In this document: piece by piece, positions 44,370 to 55,019 of the stretch
How the letters are laid out: the number at the start of each line of letters is the position of its first letter
Position numbering within the stretch: position 1 is the stretch's first letter
Assembly (NCBI GenBank): GCA_030789695.1
Contig: CM061133.1
Location: 92,355,248-92,419,247 of the forward strand
Origin: Scilla litardierei
Lineage: Eukaryota; Streptophyta; Magnoliopsida; Asparagales; Asparagaceae
Length of the DNA: 64,000 nt
Direction: 5' to 3'
Made by a program: the position numbers and the translations under genes
The notes under the pieces: generated by a model
Seen by the model: the letters and a program-made list of their open reading frames with translations, nothing else
What the model was told of the DNA's origin: nothing
Database searches by the model: none

Positions 44370-44676
44370 GCACTATTCTTGTGTCCTCTCACCCTGCTTT
44401 GGCTTTGTCTGATTCCGATGCACCCATGTGCATCATATCCCGGAAGTTCATATCAAAGCACTCCATTCCTACCCACACACTTCCTAAGTGTTGGGACATC
44501 ACCACAGGGAACAGAGTGGTGACTGTGAACATGGGATGTCGATCGATTCCGCTAGTGGTCAGTGGACATGAGTTATATGCAGATTCATCGTCCACGATCT
44601 ACCACATTTCGATGATGTTCTTGGCATCGATTGACTGGGAGATTTCCACGCTTCGATCGTCTGTCACAGCAAGAGA
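44370..44676 (+). pseudogene. TEK-2 aspartic protease
   Basis: Encodes the strand before the active site, then LALSDSDAPMCIISRKF. The active site is DSDAP where the clade has DSGAS, so the catalytic loop is damaged. It continues with ITTGNRVVTVNMGC and GHELYAD before a frameshift at about 44600-44680. Confidence 0.85.
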
Positions 44677-45966
44677 GTGGTATTCCGGATTCCAGGCCAT
44701 CCGGAGTTCGATTTCCGCAGCAGAGATGAGTCGCTTGGGCCCATCAGCTTTCGGGCCAAGCCGGAGATGCTGATTGTTGCAGCTATGCAGATGGAGATAG
44801 AGATCGACCGACCAGCGGTTGTCAGAGACTTCGACGACGTCTTTCCAGAGGATATCTCGGGTCTACTACCCGACAGAGCTTTGGAGTTTGGCATCGATCT
44901 GATGTCGGGTGCGCAGCCGATATCGAAGGCACCGTATAGGATGGCTCCAGCGGAGCTATAGGAACTGCAGAAGCAACTAGACGAGCTGTTGCAGAAGGGT
45001 TTCATCCACCCTAGTGTGTCACCATGGGTTGCACTAGTGTTTCTTGTGAAGAAGAAGGATGGGTCCCGCAGGATGTGCGTGGACTATCGAGGATTGAATG
45101 CTGTCACCGTGAAGAACAAGTATCCGCTGCCGCGCATCGACGATATCTTTGATCAGCTAGGAGGTTCGAGAGTTTTCTCGAAGTTGGATCTGAGGAGCGG
45201 ATATCATCAATTGAAGGTGAAGAATGATGATGTTCCGAAGACAGCCTTCCGGACGAAGTACGGACATTATGAGTTCGTGGTTATGCCCTTCGGCGTGACC
45301 AATGCTCCAGCCGTGTTCATGAATTTGATGAACTTGATTTTCTATGACTTCTTGGATAAGTTTGATGTGATTTTCATCGACGACATTCTTATTTATTCGA
45401 AGTCTGAGGAGGAGCACAGCTGTCATCTGATGACAGTGCTAGAGACACTGAGGCGACACAAGTTGTTTGCCAAGTATAGCAAGTGCGAGTTCTGGCTGGA
45501 CAGAGTCGCATTCCTGGGACACGTGGTGTCCGGTGATGGCATATCTGTGGATCCGGAGAAGGTCAGAGCAGTTCAAGATTGGCCGACTCTACAGTCAGCG
45601 TCCGACGTCAGAAGCTTCCTTGGTTTAGCAGGCTATTATCGGTGGTTCATCAAGAATTTCTCGAAGATTGCAGAGCCGATGACGAAGCTGACAAGGAAGG
45701 ATGTGGAGTTTCTGTGGTCTGATGCTTGTGAGGAGGCTTTCAGTATCTTGAAGGCGAGGTTGACCACGGCACCAGTTTTGGCAGTACCGGATCAGAGCGG
45801 AGGCTTCGAAGTGTATTTTGATGCATCAGGGAAGGGTCTAGGATGCGTTCTGCATCAGCATAGCCATGTGGTCGCGTATGCTTCTCACCAGCAAAGGACT
45901 CATGAGAAGAATTACCCGACGCACGATCTGGAGTTGGCAGCAGTGATCTTTGCACTGAAGATTTAG
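44677..45966 (+). pseudogene. TEK-2 reverse transcriptase and start of RNase H
   Basis: Linker (FDDVFPEDISGLLPDRALEF), TAG at 44959-44961, then [48 protein letters not shown], catalytic [10 protein letters not shown] and [11 protein letters not shown]. The RNase H start is intact ([29 protein letters not shown]). TAG at 45964-45966 replaces the Trp codon that follows. Apart from these stops the domain is well conserved. Confidence 0.95.
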
Positions 45967-46800
45967 AGGCACTTCTTACTGAGTGAGAGCGTGAAGATTT
46001 TCACCGATCATAAGAGTTTGAAGTACATATTCACGCAGAAGGAGCTCAACATGCGTTAGAGGTGATGGTTAGAGCTCATAGCTGACTATGAGATAGATTT
46101 GCTGTATCATCCGGGGAAGGTGAACATAGTGCCGGATGCCTTGAGTAGACTTCCTACTGTGATGATGCATACTGCTGACTGGAGGATTCAGTAGGAGCTG
46201 AAGGAGATGGATTTGGAGGTTGTCCTACCTGGTGTGGTTCATTCTTTCATGAATTTGCGGATTCAGTCCACGATCGTGGATCGGATCAAGGTAGCACAGG
46301 CAGGAGATCCGAAGTTGCAGAGGATCAGGAGGCAGGTTGAAGCTGGGCTGTGAACAGAGTTCGTAATTCATGAGGACGGTTCGCTGCGGTACGGTAGCTG
46401 ACTCTGCGTACCTGCAGGAGATGTTCGGGAGGAGCTTTTGAGCGAGGCTCATAGCTCGCCATATTCTATACATCCTGGTGGTACCAAGATGTATAAGGAT
46501 CTTCGAATGAATTATTGGTGGATTGGCATGAAGAGGAGTGTGGCACGCAGCATTGCTAAGTGTTTGATATGCCAACAGGTGAAGGCTGAACACCATCGTA
46601 CAGCTGGATTTCTACAACCGCTGCCTATTCCGGAGTGGAAGTGGCAACATATTACGATGGACTTCGTGACTGGTTTACCTCGGACCCCGAAACAGAACGA
46701 CGCAGTCTGGGTGATCGTTGATCGGTTGACTAAGTCTGTGCATTTCATTCCTTTTCGAGTGGGCCAGTCTACGGAAGCCTTGGCGAGGAAGTATCTAGAG
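45967..46800 (+). pseudogene. TEK-2 RNase H end and integrase N-terminal half
   Basis: The frame continues with stops at 46057 (TAG), 46063 (TGA), 46192 (TAG), 46351 (TGA) and 46399 (TGA), all consistent with CAG or CGR precursors. It contains [16 protein letters not shown], then the integrase zinc region (HSSPYSIHPGGTK ... CLICQQVK) and ITMDFVTGLPRTP with the first catalytic Asp. It ends at the donor after 46800. Confidence 0.9.
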
Positions 46801-46869
46801 GTAAAAGTCTGTTTTACTTCTCTCTACTTCATTTTAGATCTGGTTGTGATGTAGACCGTGTACGTGCAG
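46801..46869 (+). other. intron in TEK-2 integrase (69 bp)
   Basis: GAG|GTAAAAGT ... TACGTGCAG|GAGATTG, with a T-rich interior and one in-frame TAG (46852-46854). It is at the same codon boundary as the TEK-1 intron (28371-28442), although the two intron sequences have diverged. Confidence 0.85.
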
Positions 46870-47763
46870 GAGATTGTATGCTTACACGGAGTCCCCGTGA
46901 GCATTGTGTCTGACAGAGACTCGAGGTTCACATCTCAGTTCTGGAGAAGTCTGCAAGAGCATTTGGGTACGAGTCTGAGTTTCAGCACGGCGTACCACCC
47001 GCAGACCGATGGCCAGTCCAAGAGGACTATTCAGATACTAGAGGATATGCTGCGAGCTTATACGCTCGATTTAAAGGGATCTTGGGAGGACCATCTCCAT
47101 TTGGTGGAGTTTTCTTATAACAACAGCTACCAGGCGAGCATTGGCATGGCGCCGTTTGCTGCCTTATATGGGAGGAAATGTCGATCGCCACTGAGCTGGG
47201 ATGACATTGGAGATCGGGAGCTATTGGATCCGGAGATGATAGTTGAAGCTGTGGATGTCGTGAGAGACATCAGGGAAAAGCTCAGGGTTGCACAGGATCG
47301 ATTCAAGCATTGGGCGGATACCAAGAGGAGACCTTTGGAGTTTCAGCCTGGAGACCACGTCTTCCTGGAGATTTCTCCGAACCGCGGAGTTATTCGATTC
47401 GGGAAGAAGGGGAAGCTGAGTCTGAGGTACATTGGACCTTTCGATGTGCTAGAGCGTGTGGGAGCAGTGGCCTACCGCCTTGCTCTGCCACCATCTTTGG
47501 TGGGAGATCACAACGTATTCCACGTATCTCAATAGCGTCGGTACGTCAGTGATCCATCGCACACCTTGGATTTCTCGGAGATCACGGTCCGTCCAGACCT
47601 AACCTACGACCAGCAGCCCATGCAGATTTTGGACCGTCGACAGAAGCAGTTGAGGAATAAGGTGGTCGACCTGGTGAGAGTGATGTGGCGTCACGGATCG
47701 CCTGGAGAGTCCATGTGGGAGAGAGAGGAAGAGATGAGAGAGCGTTACCCTCACCTATTCTGA
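46870..47763 (+). pseudogene. TEK-2 integrase C-terminal half and chromodomain
   Basis: [15 protein letters not shown] keeps the second Asp, but the catalytic Glu is Lys (GQSKRT; TEK-1 has GQSERT), so the enzyme is dead. [21 protein letters not shown] and VFHVSQ follow. TAG at 47533-47535 replaces a Leu codon and is not a simple deamination product. The chromodomain (LVRVMWRHGSPGESMWEREE) ends at 47763 with ERYPHLF. Confidence 0.9.
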
Positions 47764-47803
47764 TAGGAATTCCGAGGGCGGAATTTTCTTAAGGTGGGTA
47801 GGA
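47764..47803 (+). promoter_or_regulatory. TEK-2 polypurine region
   Basis: GGAATTCCGAGGGCGGAATT followed by AAGGTGGGTAGGA directly before the LTR. This short spacer between chromodomain stop and LTR is diagnostic of Tekay/Del elements. Confidence 0.9.
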
Positions 47804-50557
47804 TGTAACGGCTGGTTTCTGTATGATGGTATTTATTTATATATATACGATTGTTTGTCCTCTCTCTTCTTCTTTTCCGTGTCTCCTTTCCCCTATCTGG
47901 AGCAGAGCGTGCTTCATGACGCTTTTATCTTAGAGCCAGACTCATCTTAGAAGTCCCTAGAACCCATCCCGAAGCATCGCACTTCATTTGGAGACTTAGT
48001 GTGCACTTTAGTCGGTTCATGAAGAAGGACCGACCGACTAGATGTTAATCTAGTCGGTCAGTAACCCTTCACAGACCGACTAGTTTCCGTCAGATTTTTC
48101 CCTTGAGTTACTGTTTACCATTAGTCGGTCTAAGAATGAATACCGACCGACTAGTTGACGAACTAGTCGGTTAGGTTTCCATCTCTGACCGACTAATTTT
48201 CAAAACTTCCTGTCGACCACTTTTATCCTTTAGTCGGTCAATGAACACTGGCCGACCGACTAGGTTGCAAACTAGTCGGTCGACGGGCCTTCATAAACCG
48301 ACTAAATTTGTTAACCCTGTACCGACACTATTCTCTATTTGCTTTTAGTCGGTCTCAGTTGGACGACCGACCGACTAGTTCTCAAACTAGTCGGTCAACC
48401 GCCCTTCACTGACCGACTAATTTACCCCTAAACCCTAGGTTTTGACCTAGCCTCCATTTCGTTTTCTTATTTAAACGCGTGGCTGCTCTTCATTCCTCCT
48501 CATTGTTTTGAGTTGTTTGCTTCCCCAACCCACCTCCTTCTCTTTCCTTGCCTCTCCTTCCTCCTCCCTTGCGCCCTCCATCTTCTCCAAGGTTCTTCTC
48601 CCCTTTCTTTCTCCTTTCTCTTCTTTCCCCCGTTTCTTCTTCTCCTTCCTATTTTCCCCACAAACAAACGACCGCCTCTTCCCCCCTCAGATCTGAGATC
48701 TGCGGCCAAGCTCCGGTCGCCATCTCGTTTTCCTTTCCGAGATCCATCTCGACGTTTCAATCTTGGATCTAGCAACGACGACCCCGGGAGACGCCGAGAT
48801 CTTCGTCATCGCTTTTGGAGGCCAACGTCATCATCAACAATCAACATTCCTCGCTGCGCTACCCGCGGCCTAGGAACTTCTAGGCGACGCAAAGCTTCCA
48901 CCTTTTTCAGATTCGACGCAGGATCTCCGCTCGATCGTCAAATCAGGTTGGTCCCCTAAACTCGTAGAAACCCCCATCGTAAATGAATCAAAACCTAATT
49001 AAAAACAGCAACTAAATCAATTAAATTTATTTTCTGTTGATCCTTAAAACATTGTACAACCGTAGATAAATCGACGAATGGACTTTATGCATGTGCACAT
49101 AGGATAGATCGTCGATTAGGTTAAATACATTAAAAATGTGATTTTTATGAATAGGATAGTCCCAATAACCTAGACACAACCCTAATAGGAATTGTTGAAT
49201 CGCGAACTGACACCGTCGCCGTGTCACGATATTTCAGACGTTCCTCCGCCGAGTAGACGTATGGACGAGACGTTCCAGGAAGACGACGCACTCGCCACCG
49301 CAGACAAGTGTACCACTTTCGTTCTTGGCCATTTTTAGTCCTTATTCTTGTTAAAACTGAAATCATGGAATGATGAGAACCGGACATGAAATGATAGCGT
49401 CCGGGACGCCCTTGAAGGCTCAGACTTGACAACGAAGTCTGAGTCCAACAACAACAATTTTGACATCATAGGATTAACATGCGTGTGTGTGAGTTGTGGA
49501 CACCCTAGTACAACCCCTCCTGTTTTGTTGTGTCATGTCCTACCCGTCTTGCCATGTCCCTTCCCGTCTTGCACAGCCCGCTGGGCAATAGGGCACTCGC
49601 CAAGCCAGAGCAAGTGATCCCTTGTACCGATTCACAGCCCGATGGGCAATAGGGCACCTGTCAAGCTAGAGCAGGTGATCCCTTATACTGATATACAGCT
49701 CAGAGAGCAATAGGGCACTTGTCCATCTAGAGCAAGTGATCCCTTGTCCTGTCACGATTCTTGGGGTTTTGGGGTAGGGTTGAGCGTGCACGCGGCAAGA
49801 GGGTCTGATCCCCCTCGAACCGTAAAGGCGTGAACCCTTTCGTGTTACTCTTGTCTTGTCTTGTCATGTCTGGCTTCCCCGTGTTCCATTTGTCTTGACA
49901 CCTGTAGGCTAGTCCCGTAGTCGGTAGCACTCGCTACGACTACTCCTTGTTGTGTATTACTTTCCTGCTGCGTGTACTTTCGTCTGTTCGTTTGTTATAA
50001 CCTCAGCATGTTAATCAACCAGTAAAACATTGTTAAATAATTGGTGCACTTGCAGTTTGGTCTAACCCCCTTCTTGTAGACCTTACCTGACGTACAGTTT
50101 CTTCTTTTGGCACTGTACCTCAGGGATTGAGCCAGAGTGCGTTGAGGAGACTGACTTGCCAACTGACGTGGAGCCAGAGAGTGTTGATCCTGAGTACGAT
50201 CCTGAGGAGGACCAGAGCTAGAGACTTCTCGTTGCAGTTTCCAGAGATTTCCATTTATTTTAGTTGGGTGCGTAGCACCTTTTTGTTTCCTTGTTTAGGT
50301 CGGGTGCTTGCACCGTTAGATTTCCTTTCTGCAGTTGTAGCCCTTCGGGCGTTGAGATTTGCTACTTTTGATATGTTGGAATAAAATGAATTGTCTTTAC
50401 CTTTCTTGCACTCTTATTGTTCTTTACTAACATGCAGGGACCTGTACCTTCGTCTTGGTACCACACCGACGCTTATTGGGGCATGGCTCCTTAGTTCTGG
50501 CCTAAGCGGGCCTAGTCACGCTTCGCCTCCGCTGTTTTTGGAAAGCGGGGCGTGACA
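47804..50557 (+). mobile_element. TEK-2 3' LTR
   Basis: Partner of 40242-42993 with scattered substitutions. The hairpin array is at 48009-48420. Confidence 0.95.
48009..48420. repeat. TAGTCGGTC/GACCGACTA hairpin array, TEK-2 right LTR
   Basis: Same four modules as 40447-40857. Several stems are closer to perfect here than in the left copy, for example CTAGTCGG where the left copy has CTAATCGG or CTCGTCGG. Confidence 0.95.
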
Positions 50558-50562
50558 ACATT

Positions 50563-50842
50563 TTAGCACCAATTTTTTTTTTTTCATTTTTTCATTTTTT
50601 TAATATGCATGAAGTACTAAAGCAAATATGAGATGCAATCACACAACCAAAAAGAATCATGCACACATAGTAATGCAACTACTAGCACACAAACAAAGAA
50701 AAGTCACGCACACACACAAAAAACTATGAAGATATTCATTAAGCTCAAAGAATGAGATATACCTTCGCGTCGCCATTTGACTAAGGAGCTAAAAAGTAAT
50801 GAGACATTCAATTTATCGCTCCTCGTCAAATTTCCGTCTCAC
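50563..50842 (-). mobile_element. SIRE-3 region after gag
   Basis: AT-rich non-coding sequence with a T-run (50571-50584). No protease, integrase or RT lies between gag and the 3' region, on either side of TEK-2. Confidence 0.7.
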
Positions 50843-52703
50843 CTACAAAAGAGGTGTTGTGTGTGACCTTGGAATCCAACAAGGTCCACTCATGTTAGTC
50901 ATCAAAGATTTAGGAACCCACATTTGTTTGAACTTAATGTTTTTGTTCCTATATTTGCAATGATATGAAGTATGACCAACGCATCCACATGTAAAGCACT
51001 TAGCATGAAAATTTCCAACCTTTGTTGATTCAATGTGAACTTTTCTATATTTTGATTTTTCAACATTTTTAAGACCATATCCTAGTCCTCGCCTATTATT
51101 GCCATAAATTTGATTTCCAAGAATATTGTCCAAATTTTGTTTTCCAATGGAAAATCTCTTTATTGACAATTCTAGGGTGGTGACTTTGGATTTCAATATA
51201 TCGTTTTCATTCACAAGCAAAGTGCATTTACTAATGAAAGCTTGCTTGTTTTCCTCTTCTTTCTTTTCAAAATCCCTCATTTTTTCTTTAAGTTCAAGAT
51301 TTAGCATGTTAATCTTTTCAGAGAGCAATTCATTTTCAACTTCAAGCTTTACCTTATCTAGCTTATACATGCTAATATCCTTTAATAAAGAGGGACATGA
51401 AGGACAGTCAATTTTTTAAGGCAAGCTAGCTTTCTCTTTTTCTAACATGGTAATGGTAGATTTGCATGCAACAAGCTCTTGTTTAAGATTTTTCATTTCT
51501 ATAGACATGTCATATTCAGTTTGTTGCATAGCAAAGTTATCATTCCTATAACATTCCACATCAGCTTCTAGCTCATCAATTCTATGTTGCATTCCTTTAC
51601 AGATTTCTAAGAATTCAGCTTTAGTGGGAGATTCTACCTCATTATGTTTGGCCATCAATGCCATGCAGGAGTGGGCTTCATGTTCCTCATCCTCCTCCTC
51701 AGCTTCGCTATCCATGTCCCACGTCAGCACTTTCGTTTTTCCTTTTACAACTTGAGCTGTGTGTTGTTGTGGGCAATCTTTTATGTGGTTCCCTTTCTTC
51801 CTGCATTTAAAACATTCACTTCTATTAATAGCTTTCTGATCATAGGAATTTCTACAAAAATTAGAATTTTTAGAACGAATGAACCTTTTTCACATCTCAG
51901 CTCTTCCTTGATCAGTCTGAATGTATCTCCTGAAGTTTCTGACCATTAGGGCTTGCTCTTCATCAAGATCGTCATCGTTAGCTTGAAGAGCTAATGGTGT
52001 GGAAGCTTTGGTCTTCTCTTCAGGTTTCTCTCTGGCTTCTATACTCTGCAACTCAAGCTCGTGTGACATCAGGTTCCCTATCAAGTCCTCCACTTTCATT
52101 GTTGATAAGTCTTTAGTTTCTTGAATAGCGGTGACTTTAGGCCTGAACGAGCTTGGTAGTGCCCTTAAGATCTTTCGTACCTGGTCATGGCTAGAGTATG
52201 GCTTACCGAGAGAACTGGATTTGTAGACGATGTCCGTGAACCTCGCAAACATCTCTTTCACAGATTATGTTGGTAGCATGCGGAAGCTCTCATATTCAGT
52301 GCTCAGCAACGTAAGTCTGGATTCCTTTACTTGCGATGTTCCCTCGTGTGTCACCTCCAGAGTATGTCAGATTTCCTGCGCAGTTAGACAATGTGAGATA
52401 CGATTAAACTCAGATTTATCAAGAGAGCATATAAGCGCATTCATAGCTTTACCATTAAGAGTATAAATTTTTCTTATCAGCTAAATCACACTTGTCTTTA
52501 GGCTTAATTATAACAGTGTCTTCAATTTTAATAGTGGGTAGACTATAACCATTTTCAACAATATCCCACACATCATAATCTACAGACACCAAATAAATTT
52601 TCATCCTAGTCTTCCAATATGCAAAGTCTATACCGTTAAACTTAGGGGGACGGGCTATAGACTGACCTTCAGCAAAAGCACAATCAGATATATTCATGGT
52701 CAT
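50843..52703 (-). pseudogene. SIRE-3 gag
   Basis: Starts MTMNISDCAFAEGQSIARPP at 52703, with FAYWKTRMKIYLVSVDYDVWDIVENGY (residues about 27-53). After stops, the frame 52261-51890 has the UBN2-like gag part (LRALPSSFRPKVTAIQE, HELELQSIE). Next comes a CCHC-like knuckle at about 51830-51790 (CFKCRKKGNHIKDC, spacing changed by one), a long charged coiled coil (51730-51416 and 51370-51100), and a second knuckle CFTCGCVGHTSYHC. The end is the Sirevirus WVPKSLMTN phrase, with a stop at 50843. Only about four breaks interrupt a long gag, so it decayed later than SIRE-2. Confidence 0.9.
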
Positions 52704-52732
52704 CTACAAATCTAGACTAGATCCTCTAAAAT

Positions 52733-52745
52733 GGCTTTGATACCA
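52733..52745 (-). promoter_or_regulatory. SIRE-3 primer-binding site
   Basis: The minus strand reads TGGTATCAAAGCC, close to the initiator-Met complement, two bases from the LTR. Confidence 0.9.
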
Positions 52746-52747
52746 CT

Positions 52748-53053
52748 TGTTAGATCTGGATCGTATCCTAGAGGGGGGGTGAATAGGCTAATAAAAATTC
52801 TCGTGCAACCCACGAGAAATCCCATGCAGTTATAAGCACAGATAGGGAAATAAAATAGCAATCACAGAGTACACACAGATATACCCTGGTTCGGTCGTCC
52901 CCACGACCTACTCCAGCCCCCGAAAGAAAATACTAGATAGATATGTAATCCTGTACATCTACAATGAGTCAAGATCCCAAATCTACTCTCACCTAGCTCG
53001 TACGCACACCACGTGCTCTACACTATCAACCTAGTTAGATGCTCTCCCTCCGT
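52748..53053 (-). mobile_element. SIRE-3 5' LTR, truncated
   Basis: Matches the start of 37283-39164 for about 305 bp, up to CTCCCTCCGT, then stops. The missing ~1.6 kb contains the promoter, so the remaining 5' LTR cannot drive the element. Confidence 0.9.
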
Positions 53054-53405
53054 CTATCAAACTAAAAATCACATGCCTATAGTTCTGTCTATCCTCCAAT
53101 CGGTCCTAGCAAGACTACGAGGTGGTTTGGATCTGATCCAGAATTCTCTAGCGTGGGTCTGCTCAAGTGAAACTTTCTTCGGCAAGTGATCGGCTCGCAG
53201 GCACGCTGCAGCTCAGGAGGCGTTTCAGCTCGAGGCGAGGCGCGGTGTGGTTTCGAAAAGCGGCTCAGCTCGAGGCGCGGTGCGAGAAGACGGTGCGATA
53301 CATCTTGCCTGTACCAAGGCAAGATTTCGGGTGAGTATTTTTTATTATGCCTTTCATATTTTGTAGTAGTTAGACCTTTCTCAGGTTGGTCATACCCAAC
53401 CCAAG
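53054..53405. other. unassigned junction sequence
   Basis: About 350 bp between the broken SIRE-3 LTR and ALE-D. It has a GC-rich part (53200-53310) with an imperfect direct repeat around CAGCTCGAGGCG and a GGTGAGTA donor-like word. The origin is unknown; it may be debris from the event that truncated both neighbours. Confidence 0.4.
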
Positions 53406-54229
53406 TCAGTAGATAATCCTGACTAGGGAGCATGTTTCCTTAGGATAGCTTTTATTAAAAGAGTTTAATAATATTTTTCTGCTGCTTCTTTTATATTTTT
53501 GTTCGTCCGACTTAGGACGGGCTAGAATATATGCCCTAAGGGACCTTGAAAATCCCAACACATACCGTACGTAGATACTAAGATGACCCTGAGGACCCAT
53601 TTTAGTCCTCTGTGGAGGTGCTATGGGAATATAGACTGCACAACCGAATACTCTCAAGTGAGAAATATTGGGAGGTGCACCAAATGCAAGCTACGTCAAC
53701 GATAAAATATGACCACCAGAGGGTCGTATTCTGATAAGCGAAGCGGTATGCAAAATGGCATGTCCCCATGCATCCACAGGCAACTGTGATTGTATTAGCA
53801 ATGGACGAGCAATCCATTGCAGTCTCTTTATAAGAGACACAACTAACTCATTCTTGGCGTGAACATGAGCTACTGGATGTTCAACTTCAATGCCAGTTGC
53901 TTGGCAGTAGTCTTGAAAGACTTGTGAAATGAATTCCCCAGCATTGTCCAGACGTATTTTTTAATCTGGTTATCTGGAAAATGTGCCCGCAACTTTATTA
54001 TTTGTGCCAATAGCTTTGGAAAAGCTAGGTTGCGGGTGGACAAAAGGCACACAAATGACCATTTTGAAGATGCATCTATCAGTACCATAAAGTATCGAAA
54101 TGGACCACTTGATTGGTAAATTGGCCTACAAATGTCTCCATGAATTCTCTCCAAGAAGCTAAGAGACTCAAACCCCACTTTTAGGTTGGATGGTCTCGTG
54201 ATTAGTTTACCCTTATAACAGGGAGACAA
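53406..54229 (-). pseudogene. ALE-D integrase (Ale/Retrofit-like copia)
   Basis: Read on the minus strand. HGDICRPI...GPFRYFMVLIDASSKW holds the first Asp. After a frameshift, LDNAGEF holds the second. The third acid, Glu in the family's NGLAES, is Val (NELVVS). QLPVDAWGHAILHTASLIR and VFGCAVYIPIAPPQRTKMGPQ then identify an Ale/Retrofit-type copia. The element ends near 53406: RT, RNase H and the 3' LTR are missing. Confidence 0.85.
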
Positions 54230-54720
54230 GGAAAATCACCCTTTTTAAGAATCTTCAGGTTCTTCAAATTGTGTCCAAGGGATTGGGAGATGATGCGGTG
54301 CATTATAACCGATCCCGGGTGACCTAGTCTATAATGCCAGAGACTGAATTCTGGTGATGTAGAACACTGCTGGTGCACCATCAGATTAGCTTATATAGGC
54401 TGAATGTATGTTTGATAAAGGCCTGATGGGAGTCCTTTAAAACGTTCTAGGATGGTTTCGATACCATCCTTATGACGAGTAACATACAAATATTCAACGC
54501 TATTGAAATCATTAGTTTCCAAGTGATATCTGTTTAAACGGATGTCCTTGAAACTTAGTAGATTTCTGTTTGATTTTGGAGAAAATAAAGCATCCTTTAT
54601 TATAACTTGTGTTTGGTTTGGAAGCAATACAATTGCTTCAACTGATCCTTATATTATATTATATAATCCCAAAATTGTAGTGACGGGACCATTATAATTA
54701 ATGATGTTATTAAAATAGCT
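54230..54720 (-). pseudogene. ALE-D protease end and pre-integrase
   Basis: The frame 54627-54391 has LLPNQTQVIIKDALFSPKSN, then RNLLSFKDIRLNRYHLET, the conserved region after the copia protease active site. Sequence below it matches the pre-integrase segment but is broken. No DSG active site can be read with confidence. Confidence 0.75.
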
Positions 54721-55019
54721 TCTATCTCGAAAGATCATGTGCGTGGAGGCAATGTCCAGTAAGCATTTACACTTCATCTCTAGAAAAGAATGTAAAAACT
54801 CTTATGAAAAGGAAAACTACATTCGAGTCATAATTAAGATAAAGAAGTACATGGACATAATAGAAGATACATCAAAGATAAATGAAAAAGCTTAAAAGAT
54901 AACTAAAACAGCTTCAGTCTAGGAGGTCGTCCTTCTCGAAATCCTCGGGGGTGAATCGAGTTGGAGGCTATATATGCACCAGATTTGTCTCAGCGAAAGG
55001 CTTAAGGCTTGTCTTATAC

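Larger units (their letters stand above)
40242..50557 (+). mobile_element. TEK-2: complete Tekay/Del-type chromovirus
   Basis: LTRs 40242-42993 and 47804-50557 (2752 and 2754 bp) flank a plus-strand interior, with target duplication ACATT at 40237-40241 and 50558-50562. It has the same domain order as TEK-1 and clear protein similarity, but sequence and LTR length differ, so it is a separate subfamily member. Multiple stops, a frameshift and a lost catalytic Glu make it inactive. It inserted into SIRE-3. Confidence 0.95.
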
